Assembly: GCA_943735955.1 (NCBI GenBank)
Contig: OX030961.1
Coordinates: 7,892,920 to 7,956,919, forward strand
Direction: 5' to 3'
From: Piscicola geometra
Taxonomy: Eukaryota > Annelida > Clitellata > Hirudinida > Piscicolidae
DNA length: 64,000 bases
Shown: positions 1 to 21,300 of the stretch, one piece after another
Position numbering within the stretch: position 1 is the stretch's first letter
Layout: each line of letters starts with the position of its first letter
Translations under genes and position numbers: made by a program
The notes under the pieces: model-generated
What the model saw: only the letters and a program-made list of their open reading frames with translations
Databases searched by the model: none
What the model was told of the DNA's origin: nothing

Positions 1-559
1 TGATAGATCAATTGTCGTTTAATATATAGCTGTTTATACTAACCTTATGAATAAATAAAAAGTAATATATATATATTTTTAAATGCATTAAATAAGTCAT
101 GAAGTCCTTGGCGACGAGTACCACAATCATCGATTCTACCATAAAAACCTCCATTTCGGCCTAATTACCGCACCGGCATCTTGCGCGCATGGCCATTCAT
201 GCAAGCGGACGCATTCCATGACTCCAAGCATGAACGTTAGGGATAAAAGAAACTTTCTTCTCCCGCTTTTACCGCCCTTAAAGAATTTCTCATTTAAATG
301 TTGTCCTGAATTCCTTGCAAAGGTTAATGAGTCTCATTTCTGAGGAGTCTTCATTCAGGCAATTCTTTCATTCTTCAAGTTTGTACTTTTCGGGCTGCTC
401 TTTGCGTACCCTTATTTTTATACCCAGACTCGTAAATCATATGTTTTTATGAATACTACTTTTTTAATTGTAAAAATATTTATCTACAAAAATATTGTAT
501 AAGCTTTTATGCTGTATTGGCGTGCTAATGAATCTTCCTTTGTATGGTTACTTGTCTTT

Positions 560-590
<31 letters not shown>

Positions 591-1956
591 TATGATGAGG
601 ATGATTATGATGAGGATGAGGATGATGATGATAGTTATGATTATGATTCGAAGTTCTCGAGTGTCATTGTTAGCATTTAATTTGTCTGTTTTTCTCATGA
701 GCGGTTGCGCGCTAACACTTGAAGTTGTTTTGCATGTTTGTGCAAATATTTGTTTATGTCTTGTGTTATTTCTTTGTATGTTTAGTCGTTTTTATGTTTT
801 TTTGTATGTTTGCCTAAGTGCGTTTACGTTTGGCTAAGTATTTCTTGCATGATGGATTCTCTTTTGTAGTTTGTTTCTCAAATTTTTCCTAGATCAAGGC
901 GGTACTCGAGGGTGACTCTCGAAAGTCAACAGTTCTTCGATAATCTCTCCGAGTAAATAACAATGATGATGCAATAAAGATAATAAATAGATCATATTAA
1001 ATCTATAAGGCAATCTATATATGCAAATTCAGGACTTTTGCTGCGCCACAATTTTTTAAAGCTATATTTTAAAAACATTCTATTTACAATGCGCAGTTTC
1101 TTGATTGGCTCAATATTTCAATAACAATGGGGACTCGAGATGTCAATTTAATGAAATGTCAGAGCAAGATGAAAGATTTTCACTGTAAATTGTTATCAGG
1201 ATTTTGTTTACGGTGTTTGAGTTTACGCCACGTTAATACTACTCGTCGTTGTTTTGTATTGTATTAGAAAATGTGTATAAAATTTGGCAAATGGCTACAT
1301 AGGTTATGGATTTTACAAGACCTAAATGTTTATTCGCAAATCAATAATGTATAATGTTTATATGAAAATGCCCTCGTTCTGTTCAATGTTGATTTTTAGT
1401 TCATTGAAGTGTTTGCAGCTACCTATAAGCTACCTTCTAAGAGTTTTCTTCAATGTAAATGTCATCCAATGGCCTATTAACGCTTCCAGTGAGGCCTTGT
1501 TTTGTATACGAAACTCTTCTGCATTAGATCATCGTCGCCACTCTTTGAAATGCTATTCAACGCAGTTTCATCTTTATATATACACGAAACTAACTGCTTG
1601 CTCACACACAACCTCTCACATTTCACTACCTCACTAACGGTTTAGTCTCCTCCTTAACAAGATTCTTAAAGCCAATTTATGAGTTCTAACGGACTAGGAA
1701 GGATTTCTAACGGACTAGGAAGAAGTTTTAACGGGTATTTGAAGGATCTTAACGAACTTGGCTTCATATATATGATACTTTCATGGAGGAGGGGAGGAGA
1801 AGAAAAATAAATATCGATTACAACATTTGAATGCGTCCACTCAGGGCTTGATAGACACTATCAATACAAGACATTTAAAACAAAATTAACTCTAACCCTC
1901 TACATTACACCAACCAACCTTCTTCAGACCAACCACCCCTCTACACCACCACACAG
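1..1956. other. Region upstream of the UNC93 exons, no gene resolved
   Basis: No exon could be supported here. It may be intron of the UNC93-like gene or intergenic sequence. It contains a GAT-type microsatellite near 563-650, which produces two spurious acidic or Met-rich ORFs, a copy of a dispersed repeat tail near 1215-1266, and short direct repeats of an 'acggactaggaag' type near 1688-1725. Confidence 0.5.
1215..1266 (+). repeat. Dispersed repeat tail, copy 1
   Basis: Contains 'tttacgccacgttaatacta' then 'ctcgtcgttgttttgtattg'. Related segments occur at 2723-2780 (minus), 34488-34545 (plus) and 37139-37190 (minus). Confidence 0.7.
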
Positions 1957-3033
1957 GCCTCTTATGCCACTTGACGCTCCTCGTCGTCTTCTGGTTCTGG
2001 ACGCCAACAAAGGAGGGCGTCGTGTGGTTCTTCGTCGTGGTGTCAGTGTGGGGTGCTGGCGATGGCATGATTATGGCTCAGATCGTCAGTGAGTGCATCT
2101 CTGCCATTTTAAAATCTGCATATTTCGTGCTCTTTACCTTTAAATTTTTATATTTTTTTTATTTTTCTTTAATTAGTTTTATGGTTTCTAAGGCAGTCAA
2201 ATATCTTTCGAATTTGCTCAACAATCCATAACTTAAACCCTTCTCGACACCACCGCTCTACAACACCATTTCCTCACACTAACTCTTCACACTACCTCCC
2301 TACATCATCTCTCTACACCACTTCTTCACACCGCTTAACTTCTCCTTACCTTCCCACCACCAATGCACACAACCTCCCCAAACTACACGCCACAACACCA
2401 CACAACTTTTGCATCCCGCTGCACCAAGGCACCCTAGGAACCCTCTTCATGACAAGGAAGGAGGCGGCCTTCTCTGCCTACAAGATGGTGCAGTCGATGA
2501 GTGCTTTCGTCATGTTCATCACTGGCGCCTACATCTGCACCAGGACCAAGGTAAGGCGGGGGTCGGCGCAAAGATCGATTTATTTGGTGGGTTTCAACTG
2601 CAATTGATTGAGTTTTCAGTTTTTATTATTCACCATTTGTTTCGTCGTGCCGCTGAAAAAGAGGCCTCCTGACCCTTTATCTTCGCCCGCTCGATGATGA
2701 TGACTCAACATTAAAATAAAATACAATACAAAGACGAGTATTATGATTACCGTGGCGTAAATACGCATCAATTACAACGACGCCCAGCACACAGCACAGC
2801 CTCAAAAGAGTATCTTCTTGGCCATTCACCATCATCACCCACCCACATCACCACGTACCAAAACCACCATGTACCACCAGGTGATAATTCTCACTCTGAT
2901 GGTGGTGCTATCACTGGTTGGCATGGCAGTCCTCAAGGTCAAGGCTAACATCTCCTTGGCGATCACCAGATCCAATAAAAACGTCCTTCCCGTCAGAACC
3001 GTCAACATCCAAGTCGATTCAGTCTCAAAATGA
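1957..3033 (+). CDS. UNC93A: UNC93-like multi-pass membrane protein, C-terminal exons only
   Basis: Three spliced exons are visible: 1957-2088, 2429-2550 and 2881-3033 (TGA at 3031-3033). Joined, they give about 134 residues: a helix (LLVVFWFW), a segment with VSVWGAGDGMIMAQIV, then TLGTLFMTRKEAAFSAYKMV and a last hydrophobic helix starting VIILTLMVVLSLVG. This matches the C-terminal part of UNC93A-type major-facilitator-like proteins, where a W-G-x-x-D-x-x-x-x-Q-I segment is followed by L-x-G-x-L-F and KEAAF. Phases agree (1, then 0). UNC93 family proteins are membrane proteins; UNC93A itself has no settled transport function. The N-terminal exons were not found and must lie further left or outside the window. 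The introns end in A/C-rich tracts. The family call is fairly safe; the member within the family is not. Confidence 0.72.
2720..2790 (-). repeat. Dispersed repeat tail, copy 2
   Basis: The reverse complement contains 'tttacgccacggtaatcata' and 'ctcgtctttgtattg'. Confidence 0.65.
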
Positions 3034-4109
3034 GGTTTTTATGGAGTTTTTATTTGGATTTTATTTTATTGTTTGTTTTTTTCCAGATAATTTTTTAAAT
3101 ATTTATTGAATGGAACTTTAAGAATTTCAATTTTGCGAAAGTTTCAATACGTAATATAAATGATAAAATCTCAATTTCATAGTCGTCTCCGTATATACAG
3201 AATTTGAAATGAACCAGAAGATATGAAGATAAAGTTGATGAAGCGACGAATTTGAATCAGAAGCTACATGCAAATCGTCAACTAAATTAGAACGTGTAAA
3301 TGATATAATATAGAATGATTGTATATGTATGCGTATGTGCGTGTATGTGTGTGTTTGTTTGTGTGTGTGCGCGTGTGTGTGGACCACCCATACCTGGCTA
3401 CGCCTTCATTAGAGACAAAATGGCGGGTGCAATGGAGGGAGAATGCATTTAAGCAGGTTCAATACAACCATTATATAATTAGGTAATATCGATGATGATG
3501 ATGATGATTATGATGATAAACCTATGAATATGACTAAATTATTAATGATTATGATGATGATGTTTTTGGCAATGACGATAATGACAATAATGATGTTGCA
3601 ACGACGATAATGATGACGAGGTTTCAATGACGATAATGATGATGATGATGATGGGAATGGTGTTGATGATGATGAATTCACGGTTCTGCCATCATCTCCT
3701 TGACTTCTTCCTGCGTGTGTGTGTGTGTATGTGTGTGTGTGTGTGTGTGAGTGTGTGTGTGTGTGTGTGTATGTGTGTGTGTGTGTGTATGAACGATTCA
3801 TGACTTATTATTTGGTCTTACCTGGTGTATTAGGTTGTGTCTAGTCTTAGTGATTATCATAATGGTATTTTCCTTGTCATATTACTGTCTTAGTGTGTTT
3901 CTAGTGTTTTTGTTGTTGTTGATGTTGTTGTTGTGTAGTTGCGTGTTGTCGATAGTTCTGTCGTATTACAAAGATAGATGTATATCACATCGATGTTCAC
4001 CTTTTTACCCATTCTTAGCTTACTTTTTGGTTTTTAATTAAAACTGACTGACATTGCGTTAGTACCATTTGAGATGCTTCATTAACCACTGTCCATGTGA
4101 CCTCAAACA

Positions 4110-4215
4110 TCTTTGTGTACACTTTTATGCATACAAATATGTACACTTGTACACATACAAACATGTACACTTGTATACATTCAAACATTTGCACTTTTAC
4201 ACATACAAACGTGTA
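4110..4215. repeat. Degenerate minisatellite, unit about 24 bp
   Basis: Repeated variants of 'catacaaacatgtacacttg' occur in succession. The ORFs seen over it on both strands are repeat translations. Confidence 0.7.
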
Positions 4216-5823
4216 CACATATAGACAATACAGACCCGATACTCTATGCTACCTTCTTAACATGAAAGTTAGTTCTTATCAGACGAATGTATGACATGCC
4301 TTTGCCACCTGTATCACTTTTATATAGCTTAATAGGTTTTGATGATAGTTTCAATTCCCATCAAAGGGTAAATTCCCATGCGTCTGTCACGCTATCATGC
4401 TATTTGAAGACCCAATTAGTAATCTAATCACCCAATCAATTATCATTAATTTTAATCGCTATGCCTGCTCCTTTAATTAAAATCTTGAGCAATTCCGTGT
4501 ATTTGAAATGTTTAATTAGTCGACTTTGTTAGATATTGTGTGTTCTAATGTCTGAAGATGGTGACAATATGATCGGAGAAGCGCCAATTCCAATCAAAAT
4601 TACTGCCACAATTACAATCTCTCGTATTCAAGACTAAATTGGAGACATTTTCATGAAAAAGCACTTATAGATTATAGACTATGATTCAAAGTAGGCAGTG
4701 CATACTCAAGTAGAAAGGTTTTCTGGCATTCTGTCTAGATTTTCCCTTTAATTTTATTTATATTTTTCAAAAGCATATATGCAATTATCTTGTGCATAAT
4801 TGGTTATCAGCTTCTCCGCCGCTCTTTCTCGCTTGCTTCAATTATCGCCTTTGGCTGAGAGGAGCAGGCTTTGATCAATTCCTTCGACTGCATCTCTACT
4901 TATTAGCTATTTCTTATTCGTAAATACTTTTTAATTACTCTTCAAATTGAGGTGAAAATTCATTTATCGCAATTCTGTCTAGCGCCATCTAAACTTTTGA
5001 GTGATTCAATTATCTTTCATTCTATTCGACTATCTTGAGAAAGCTTTATTCTTACGCAATAGCTAGCGGGTAATGGTTGAGTGCAGAGTAATCAATCCAG
5101 TTTTTCTTCCATAGAGTATCTATTTAATCTTTTATGATGTGGAGGTGTTTGAGAATTTTTTTCCATTTTATAGCTACGTGTATATTTTGAACTTCAAAAT
5201 TAGGAAATTTATAGACTTTCTAAAACGATTTTTATCAATCCTTTACACATCTTATTTGTGATTTTATTTCCACAATTTAGAAATATGTATTTTTTAAATG
5301 TAAACTATTATTTTCAAATTCAATTTTTATAAACTGTTCTACGTCTTATTTGCACATACGACGGCATCTTATCTCCCCATGACTCTTCCACGTATTAAAA
5401 CGACTAAGTTACTTCCAGCTATCCTCCGTGCAATCTCCCGCCATTGATGATGTCAAATGATTGCTCTTTACGAGATTAACACGCTTACGATTTTGATGTA
5501 TATTTTCCCGCCACATACTCTAGCACTACACTTTCGTGAATATGAAAAATATTATATAGCCGTGCATATCAAAGTGTACTAAAAATTCCTTGAAATGCAT
5601 GTTTATCAGACTTTGGACTCGTATGTGATTATGTATGTGCGTGATTGTGTAGCAATTGTTGTATTTGTAATACGGAAACTTTTCTAAGGCGCGAAGGGGG
5701 TGAAGATTATATTTAGATGAATATTTAGATGAATAGGTTGTCGTGAAAGTCCCTCCCAATTTTCGTGTATAGCATTTTAATCCACATACACATATATACA
5801 GACAAAACACATAAATACAAACC

Positions 5824-5851
5824 TAAATACATACATACATACATACATACA

Positions 5852-5880
<29 letters not shown>
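5824..5880. repeat. (ATAC)n microsatellite
   Basis: An uninterrupted tetranucleotide run of about 14 units. Confidence 0.9.
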
Positions 5881-5883
<3 letters not shown>

Positions 5884-6205
5884 AACACATAGACGCATTT
5901 TATCACTAAATTATGCATTGAGTATCTTTCGTTTTTATCGCATGAGTTTCTATCACCTTTATATATGAAAAAAACACTATATACGTGCATTGAAAGAATT
6001 ATGTTTAAAATAAAAATTATGCGCTAAATGATATTGAATCTCACTGGGTTAACGCCCCTTTGCAACAGCCATCATTTTGGCTTCAATCTAAATGTATTTA
6101 GCAGCACAACTGTGGTATCACACATAGCAGAAGACATATAGGAACATGAAAGAAGACATAACAAGATATAGAAGAACATAGCAGAAAACACAAAAAGACA
6201 CAAAC

Positions 6206-8229
6206 CTTTGCAGTTTGTAGAACTTGGCTCTTTAGCTTTTGGTACGTTTCGTCATCAAGTGCTTTGAAGCTGGTGGTCGTGGTGGTGATGGGTGTGCATG
6301 GTGGTGATGATGGGTGGGTATGGTGGTGATGGGTGGGCGTGGTGGTGATGGTTGTGCATGGTGGTGATGATGGGTGGGCATGGTGGTGATGGATGTGCAT
6401 GGTGGTGGTGGGTGGTCGTGCAGTGATGAAATACCACCTAAATGGTACAACAACCGCTGCTGCAGTCAGGCATTACGCAACAGACGTAACTGCCTTCATG
6501 CTTCCAACCCTCTACCCCATAATGGTTCCAATTAACACCACTACTTCGTTGCTTTTTCATGAAGTCCATAATGCCAAAAGGGATTATTTAGCCTTTTTCT
6601 AATGCCGAAAAAAATTATTTATCTTTTTACTAATGATAAAAGGGATTATTTAGCCTTTTTACTAATGATAAAAGGGATTATTTAGCCTTTTTCTAATATT
6701 AAAAGGGATTATGTAGCCTCTTTCTAATGCCGAAAGGAAGGACTAGAACCTGAGTTTGTGGGGGTCGGATGCTTCTGGGCAAACCTCAGCCTCTTTCCCA
6801 ACGCCAGCCTCCATGCATGCATCCACGCGCTCGTGACACTTCGAGATCGACTCTTCCACCTTCTGCTTGAACGCCACTATGCCCTGTTTGTAGCTGTGTG
6901 AGGTCGTGCTGATGGTGTAGCTAGTGGTGCTGCTGGTGGTCGTGTAACTAGTGACACGGGAGTTTGATTTAATACAATGCTAATCAGCACTATCACCATT
7001 GGGTCTTTTATCATCACCACTAATAATGCTATCTTCACAGAATCATCATAATGACCATCACTAATATCATTATCCCCACCACTGCTATCATCACCACCAC
7101 CACTTCTATCATCACCACCACCAATGCTATAATCATCAACACCACAAATACTATAATCATCACCGCCACCACAACCAGTACTATCATCATCATCATCAGC
7201 ACCACTGACTCAATGGCGGCACGGCTGTTGAGGACTTCTTCAGTGTCGATGATGCTGAATGATCGCTTCAGAGACGACAGCAACTGCCACAATCTATGTG
7301 TTGAGCTGTTGGGGTCGGGGGGGGGAGGGGGGGGGGCATTGACGGGTTGGTATATAATAATTTTATTATTATTATTAAAAATACCAACAATAATAACAAT
7401 GATAATATGTTATATAATATTTTTTGAGTTTGTCAAATGATTAAAAATAATTTTGTAGGAAAGTTTTATTTGATGTATTAATGAATTTTAAGTGAATAGA
7501 AAATGATAGGCACACACCTCCACGGCTTGAATGAAGAACCTATTTCAAACTGGTTAGTGTCAGGGTGGATGGAAGGATGGTAGATGGACGTTTCAAAGAA
7601 TATTACCTTCAATGAATATTAAATTAAATATTAACTTATCATTTTAATTATGATATCATCATTGTTTATTAATTAAAAATATTTTTAATAATTAATTTAC
7701 AAAAAATTATTAATTCTTTTTAGAAGTACACACAGGAGGCTGGTCAGAGGGGAATGAGGGAGGGAGGGTGAGTGTGAACTGGAACACACCGCCTTTGTAG
7801 TGACCTGTCTTCACAAACAACACCCCATACCATTCTGATTAATAAGTAAAAAAGAGTGAATTTATATTGATGATTCATTGAGCTTAATTGGAATATAGAA
7901 AATAAGTAATATTTTTTTATGTTTAGTTAAACATACTTAAAGACGTTTCTCCGGATGGAATCACATACAAGCCATTGAGTTTTGCCCTTGCAACTAATAA
8001 ACTGCAAAAAGGTTATTAGATCAAATAATACAATTTCAGCTTGAAAATGTTTGGTAGTTTTTTCTGTAACAAATGCTCACTATTCTTGGAGTATCGAATA
8101 TTCTTGTAGCAAAAATTGTTGTTTGACGTTGTGTTTTTTAGAATTTTGTGATGGAATTTTAGTTGGCACTGCTGGCAATTTTCTCCCAGGGAGGCAGGAT
8201 TGAGACCTCAAGAGCTTGAAATTTGTCAT
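6206..8229 (-). CDS. AKTIP: AKTIP / Fused Toes homologue (UEV-domain adaptor), last exon missing
   Basis: Seven exons read right to left: 8229-8081 (ATG at 8229), 8001-7937, 7834-7734, 7606-7518, 7305-7206, 6883-6750 and 6269-6206. Phases are consistent and give 234 codons before an expected further exon. The product matches AKTIP/FTS along its length: [11 protein letters not shown], then [37 protein letters not shown] (typical WFGVIF-x-R-H-G-x-Y-x-D-G-V-F-K-F-T), [36 protein letters not shown] and [19 protein letters not shown] is an inactive E2-like (UEV) protein of the FTS-Hook-FHIP complex that links dynein to cargo; no catalytic Cys is expected, and none is seen at the usual E2 position. 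The 7206/6883 junction is the least certain. The stop codon was not found. The gene is divergent to PKN, with 697 bp between start codons. Confidence 0.85.
6268..6415. repeat. G-rich minisatellite in the AKTIP last seen intron
   Basis: Alternating 'ggtggtgatgatgggtggg' and 'catggtggtgatgg' blocks abut the acceptor of the exon at 6269-6206. On the sense (minus) strand the tract is A/C-rich and has few Gs. The His-rich minus-strand ORFs here are artefacts. Confidence 0.8.
6569..6733. repeat. Tandem repeat, unit about 36 bp, five copies
   Basis: Five copies of a unit containing 'aaaagggattatttagcc' followed by 'tttttctaatg' or a close variant. Each unit starts AAAAGG and ends CCTTTTT, so single units can fold into a hairpin. 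It lies inside the AKTIP intron between 6750 and 6269. Confidence 0.8.
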
Positions 8230-8910
8230 TTTTATCTTAAAAATTGGAACTTTAATAAATATTATAAACATCATGAAAAATATTAAAAATAATTTTGATA
8301 CCTGGTTATTCTGCATATCGAACCATTTTTTATCTTACATGAGGTCTTTATGGTTTAAATACATTTAAAGGTAAACCTACTTAAAAGCATGTAATTTGTT
8401 TTTTTAATTTATACTTTAATAAATTTAATAAAAAGTTAGCAAATTGTAAATATAATATGAAATGATAAATTGGAGGGATATATATTCAATTAAACAGGAA
8501 GCGCTCACAGGTCTTTTGTTTGAGAAAATAATTTTTTAAAGAAATTTCCTAGTATCGTATTTCGAATCACACATTTGGTTTATCGTCTTCAATTTTAACA
8601 CATACGAATCTTGAAACATTTTTTGATGTCGTTTTGTAAGAGCACTTAGAAACGGATACGAACCGGTAAACGGAACCCTGACTTAACCAATCAATCATCA
8701 ACTCTTCTCTTCATATTTCTCAGTATTGAATTTTTATTAAAAATCATAAGACGTCGATCTTCCAATGGAGCAAGCTCCACAATATTACCAAGCAAGTCTT
8801 CTTCATTTTTTTATATTTTGTCTTTTCTAGTGATTAATCAATTAGACTTTTTTTAATGAATAAAATATATTTCAAATAAAATTATTCTTAATACTTGAAA
8901 CGGCCCACAG
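8230..8910. promoter_or_regulatory. Putative bidirectional promoter region, AKTIP / PKN
   Basis: This stretch separates the AKTIP start codon (minus, 8229) from the first PKN coding exon (plus, 8911). A CCAAT pentamer occurs near 8689. A short ATG-initiated stretch at 8765 (MEQAPQYYQ) could be a first PKN exon, but its donor is weak and its phase does not match. Promoter function is inferred from gene orientation only. Confidence 0.4.
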
Positions 8911-18333
<9,423 letters not shown>

Positions 18334-21300
18334 TTATGTGTTTTTGTTTATGTGTTTTTTGTGTAGGGGTGGTTTGTGGGTTTTTTTTAGGGTTTGTGTG
18401 TGTGTGTGTGTGCGTGTGTGTGTGCGTGTGTGTGTGCGTGTGTGTGTGTGTGTGTGCGTGTCGTCTCGACAATTGTATATTTGATCGTTTGAACTCTTCA
18501 TCACAATGTTTGATTGATTTCAATGTGTTACGTACGCCATACACGTTCAACAATCTTATGCAAGATTATGCATACACAAATCGGATGCACAAGTTCGTGT
18601 GCACTTTGTAGGTATGCATACACAAACTGTTGTATGCAATGAGTCTCTGTAAAGCTACTCTGAGCATCTCTTATCTATTTCATGGCCTTTCAGTAATTCT
18701 AACCAATTAATTAAATATCTTTTATAAATTATTTTATTAAATATTTATTCATTTGCGCTCTTTCTAATTGCTAATCTTCAATTTCAATTCTTATATATAT
18801 ATATTCTTTTAGCATTAAAAAGCAACAAAAAATATTTTACATTTATTTTCTATATTTTATACTATACTAATTCTTATGCACGTGTAGAATTCAGCGTGGT
18901 CACGTACAATTCACGTACAATTCACGTACAATTCACCGGACCATTCACTATGCCTCTGCCGTCATTCACTCATTCTATCCAGCACCTCTTTCCGCTGTGC
19001 TTTCGATTTAAAAACACTTTTGAAGATTTCTTTCTTACTGATTTTAATCGCCATCTTCTACATGAACACAATCCTCGTTATTATTATTATCCTTATTAAT
19101 AATATTATTAGTATTTATTTTATTATCATTATGTTTGTTATAATTCACTTTTCGTGGTTATTTTCTCAGACATTCGATGTGCCATCACCTTGCATCACGC
19201 TGCAAGGTTATTGTTCCTTCTGATTGGACGAGCTGCTCCATCTCAAGATTTGCATTGGGACTTGAACGTTGATTTTATCTCATAATTGGTTAATTACTTT
19301 TTGTAGTTAATTAATATTTTTTGTATTTAATTAACCACTTTTTGTATTTAATTAATCACTTTTTGGATCTTTGAATGCTACTTTTGTGTATAAATGCCTA
19401 AGTTAATCACCTTCAACGCCTCTGAGGCCAGTGTCCTGCTATGTGTAGCACTCCTTGTCGCACTAGGTAGTGCTACGAGTTTCTATTTGTACTTGTTTCT
19501 ACTTGTATTTATGTGTACTTGGATGTGTTATATTTGTACTTAATAATGTCATAGCATGTATGTATGTGTACTTAGAAGTAGACGTGTACTTAGTAGTTTA
19601 CTAGCATGCATGTAGGTGTACTTAGAAGGAGATGAGTACTTTTGTGTGTGAACGCACTCTATGCATGCCAGCGTTACAGAGGCATCTTTACAATGCTTTA
19701 TGCACTTGAAGCAATGCACCAGCACCGCTACCAGCACCACTCGGCCACCACCGCCTCGTGTCTTGTCGGTGTCGGTGGATGCTGGATGGCTCATCGAGGG
19801 GGGTCGATTGATGCTCGAAAGGATTCGTTGTTGAGTTTGTATTTGTGGCTGCTGCTGCAGTTACAGTAGCATCAACCTTTCTCTTACGAACCACGCCTCA
19901 ACCCTCGCTAACTCATGATGAATTTGTATGATGACACTGTGATTCAAGCGCACACTCTAGTGTTCCATTTGATTATAAACCACTTTCAACTTATTAAATC
20001 GGTTAAATTATACCTTGGTACTGATGTCAGTGCTGTTCTAGCGATAGTTATACACTCTAGAAGAAGAATCGAATATTCTAGTTGATTCGAGATAATTATA
20101 ATATATAATGGGAATTAGAAAGAGAATCCTTATGAGAAACAAGGTGTTACAATGTAACACTGTTACATAACGCATGATGCTGATGATCTTGAATTCAACC
20201 ATCAAACAAGGGATATCATGGAAAGAAAAGAATTTATTTTCAAAATATAGATTCCATTTTATAATAATTCAAAATGTCTATGTGGAACTTTCGATTTAAA
20301 GGATAGAAATTATATCTCCATAGATTCATCGAAAAGGATGCACATGAAAAGGGTATAATAGTCTTAGTTATACAATTTCACTATTTAAATGGTTTTTAAA
20401 TTTATAAACTAATGCATTTTTCATTGAATTGTTTAGAATTTCAGAATGGCAGGCAGGTATAGTTATGAACGATTAAATTAAAATTCGTGTGAAATAATTA
20501 TTTGAAATGTATCATTGATAATTATTTGAAATGTATCATTGATAATTATTTGAAATGTATCATTGATAATTATTTGAAATGTATCATTGATAATTATTTG
20601 AAATGTATCATTGATAATTATTTGAAATGTATCATTGATAATTATTTGAAATGTATCATTGATAATTATTTGAAATGTATCATTGATAATTATTTGAAAT
20701 GTATCATTGATAATTATTTGAAATGTATCATTGATAATTATTTGAAATGTATCATTGATAATTATTTGAAATGTATCATTGATAATTATTTGAAATGTAT
20801 CAATGATAATTATTTGAAATGTATCAATGATAATTATTTGAAATGTATCAATGATAATTATTTGAAATGTATCATTGATAATTATTTGAAATGTATCATT
20901 GATAATTATTTGAAATGTATCATTGATAATTATTTGAAATGTATCATTGATAATTATTTGAAATGTATCATTGATAATTATTTGAAATGTATCATTGATA
21001 ATTATTTGAAATGTATCATTGATAATTATTTGAAATGTATCATTGATAATTATTTGAAATGTATCAATGATAATTATTTGAAATGTATCAATGATAATTA
21101 TTTGAAATGTATCATTGATAATTATTTGAAATGTATCAATGATACATTTCAAATAACTATTCAACACGAATTTTAATTCGTTGTATATACATTGTATCAT
21201 ACATGTCAAATATATAATATAATGAAATTTAGAAATACATTTATGCGTTTAAGTAATAAATTGATGCTGCAAGAACAATCATTTAAAGTCGACCCAATTT

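Larger units (their letters stand above)
3034..6205. other. Gap between convergent UNC93-like and AKTIP genes
   Basis: Mostly AT-rich sequence without a supported exon. It holds TG tracts (3340-3400, 3713-3790), a GAT tract (3490-3680), a degenerate minisatellite (4110-4215) and an (ATAC)n run (5824-5880). The missing last exon of AKTIP should be in this gap on the minus strand. One weak candidate is minus 5455-5399: 19 codons ending GDCTEDSWK then TAA, after a poor acceptor. Confidence 0.5.

Noticed and set aside
5399..5455. Candidate AKTIP last exon (ending DSWK-stop) on the minus strand
   Set aside because: The phase fits but the acceptor is poor and similarity is too weak to include.
20478..21209. 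Two long ORFs with KCIIDNYL or INDTFQII repeats
   Set aside because: 24-bp satellite, a multiple of three, open on both strands; no codon or family support.
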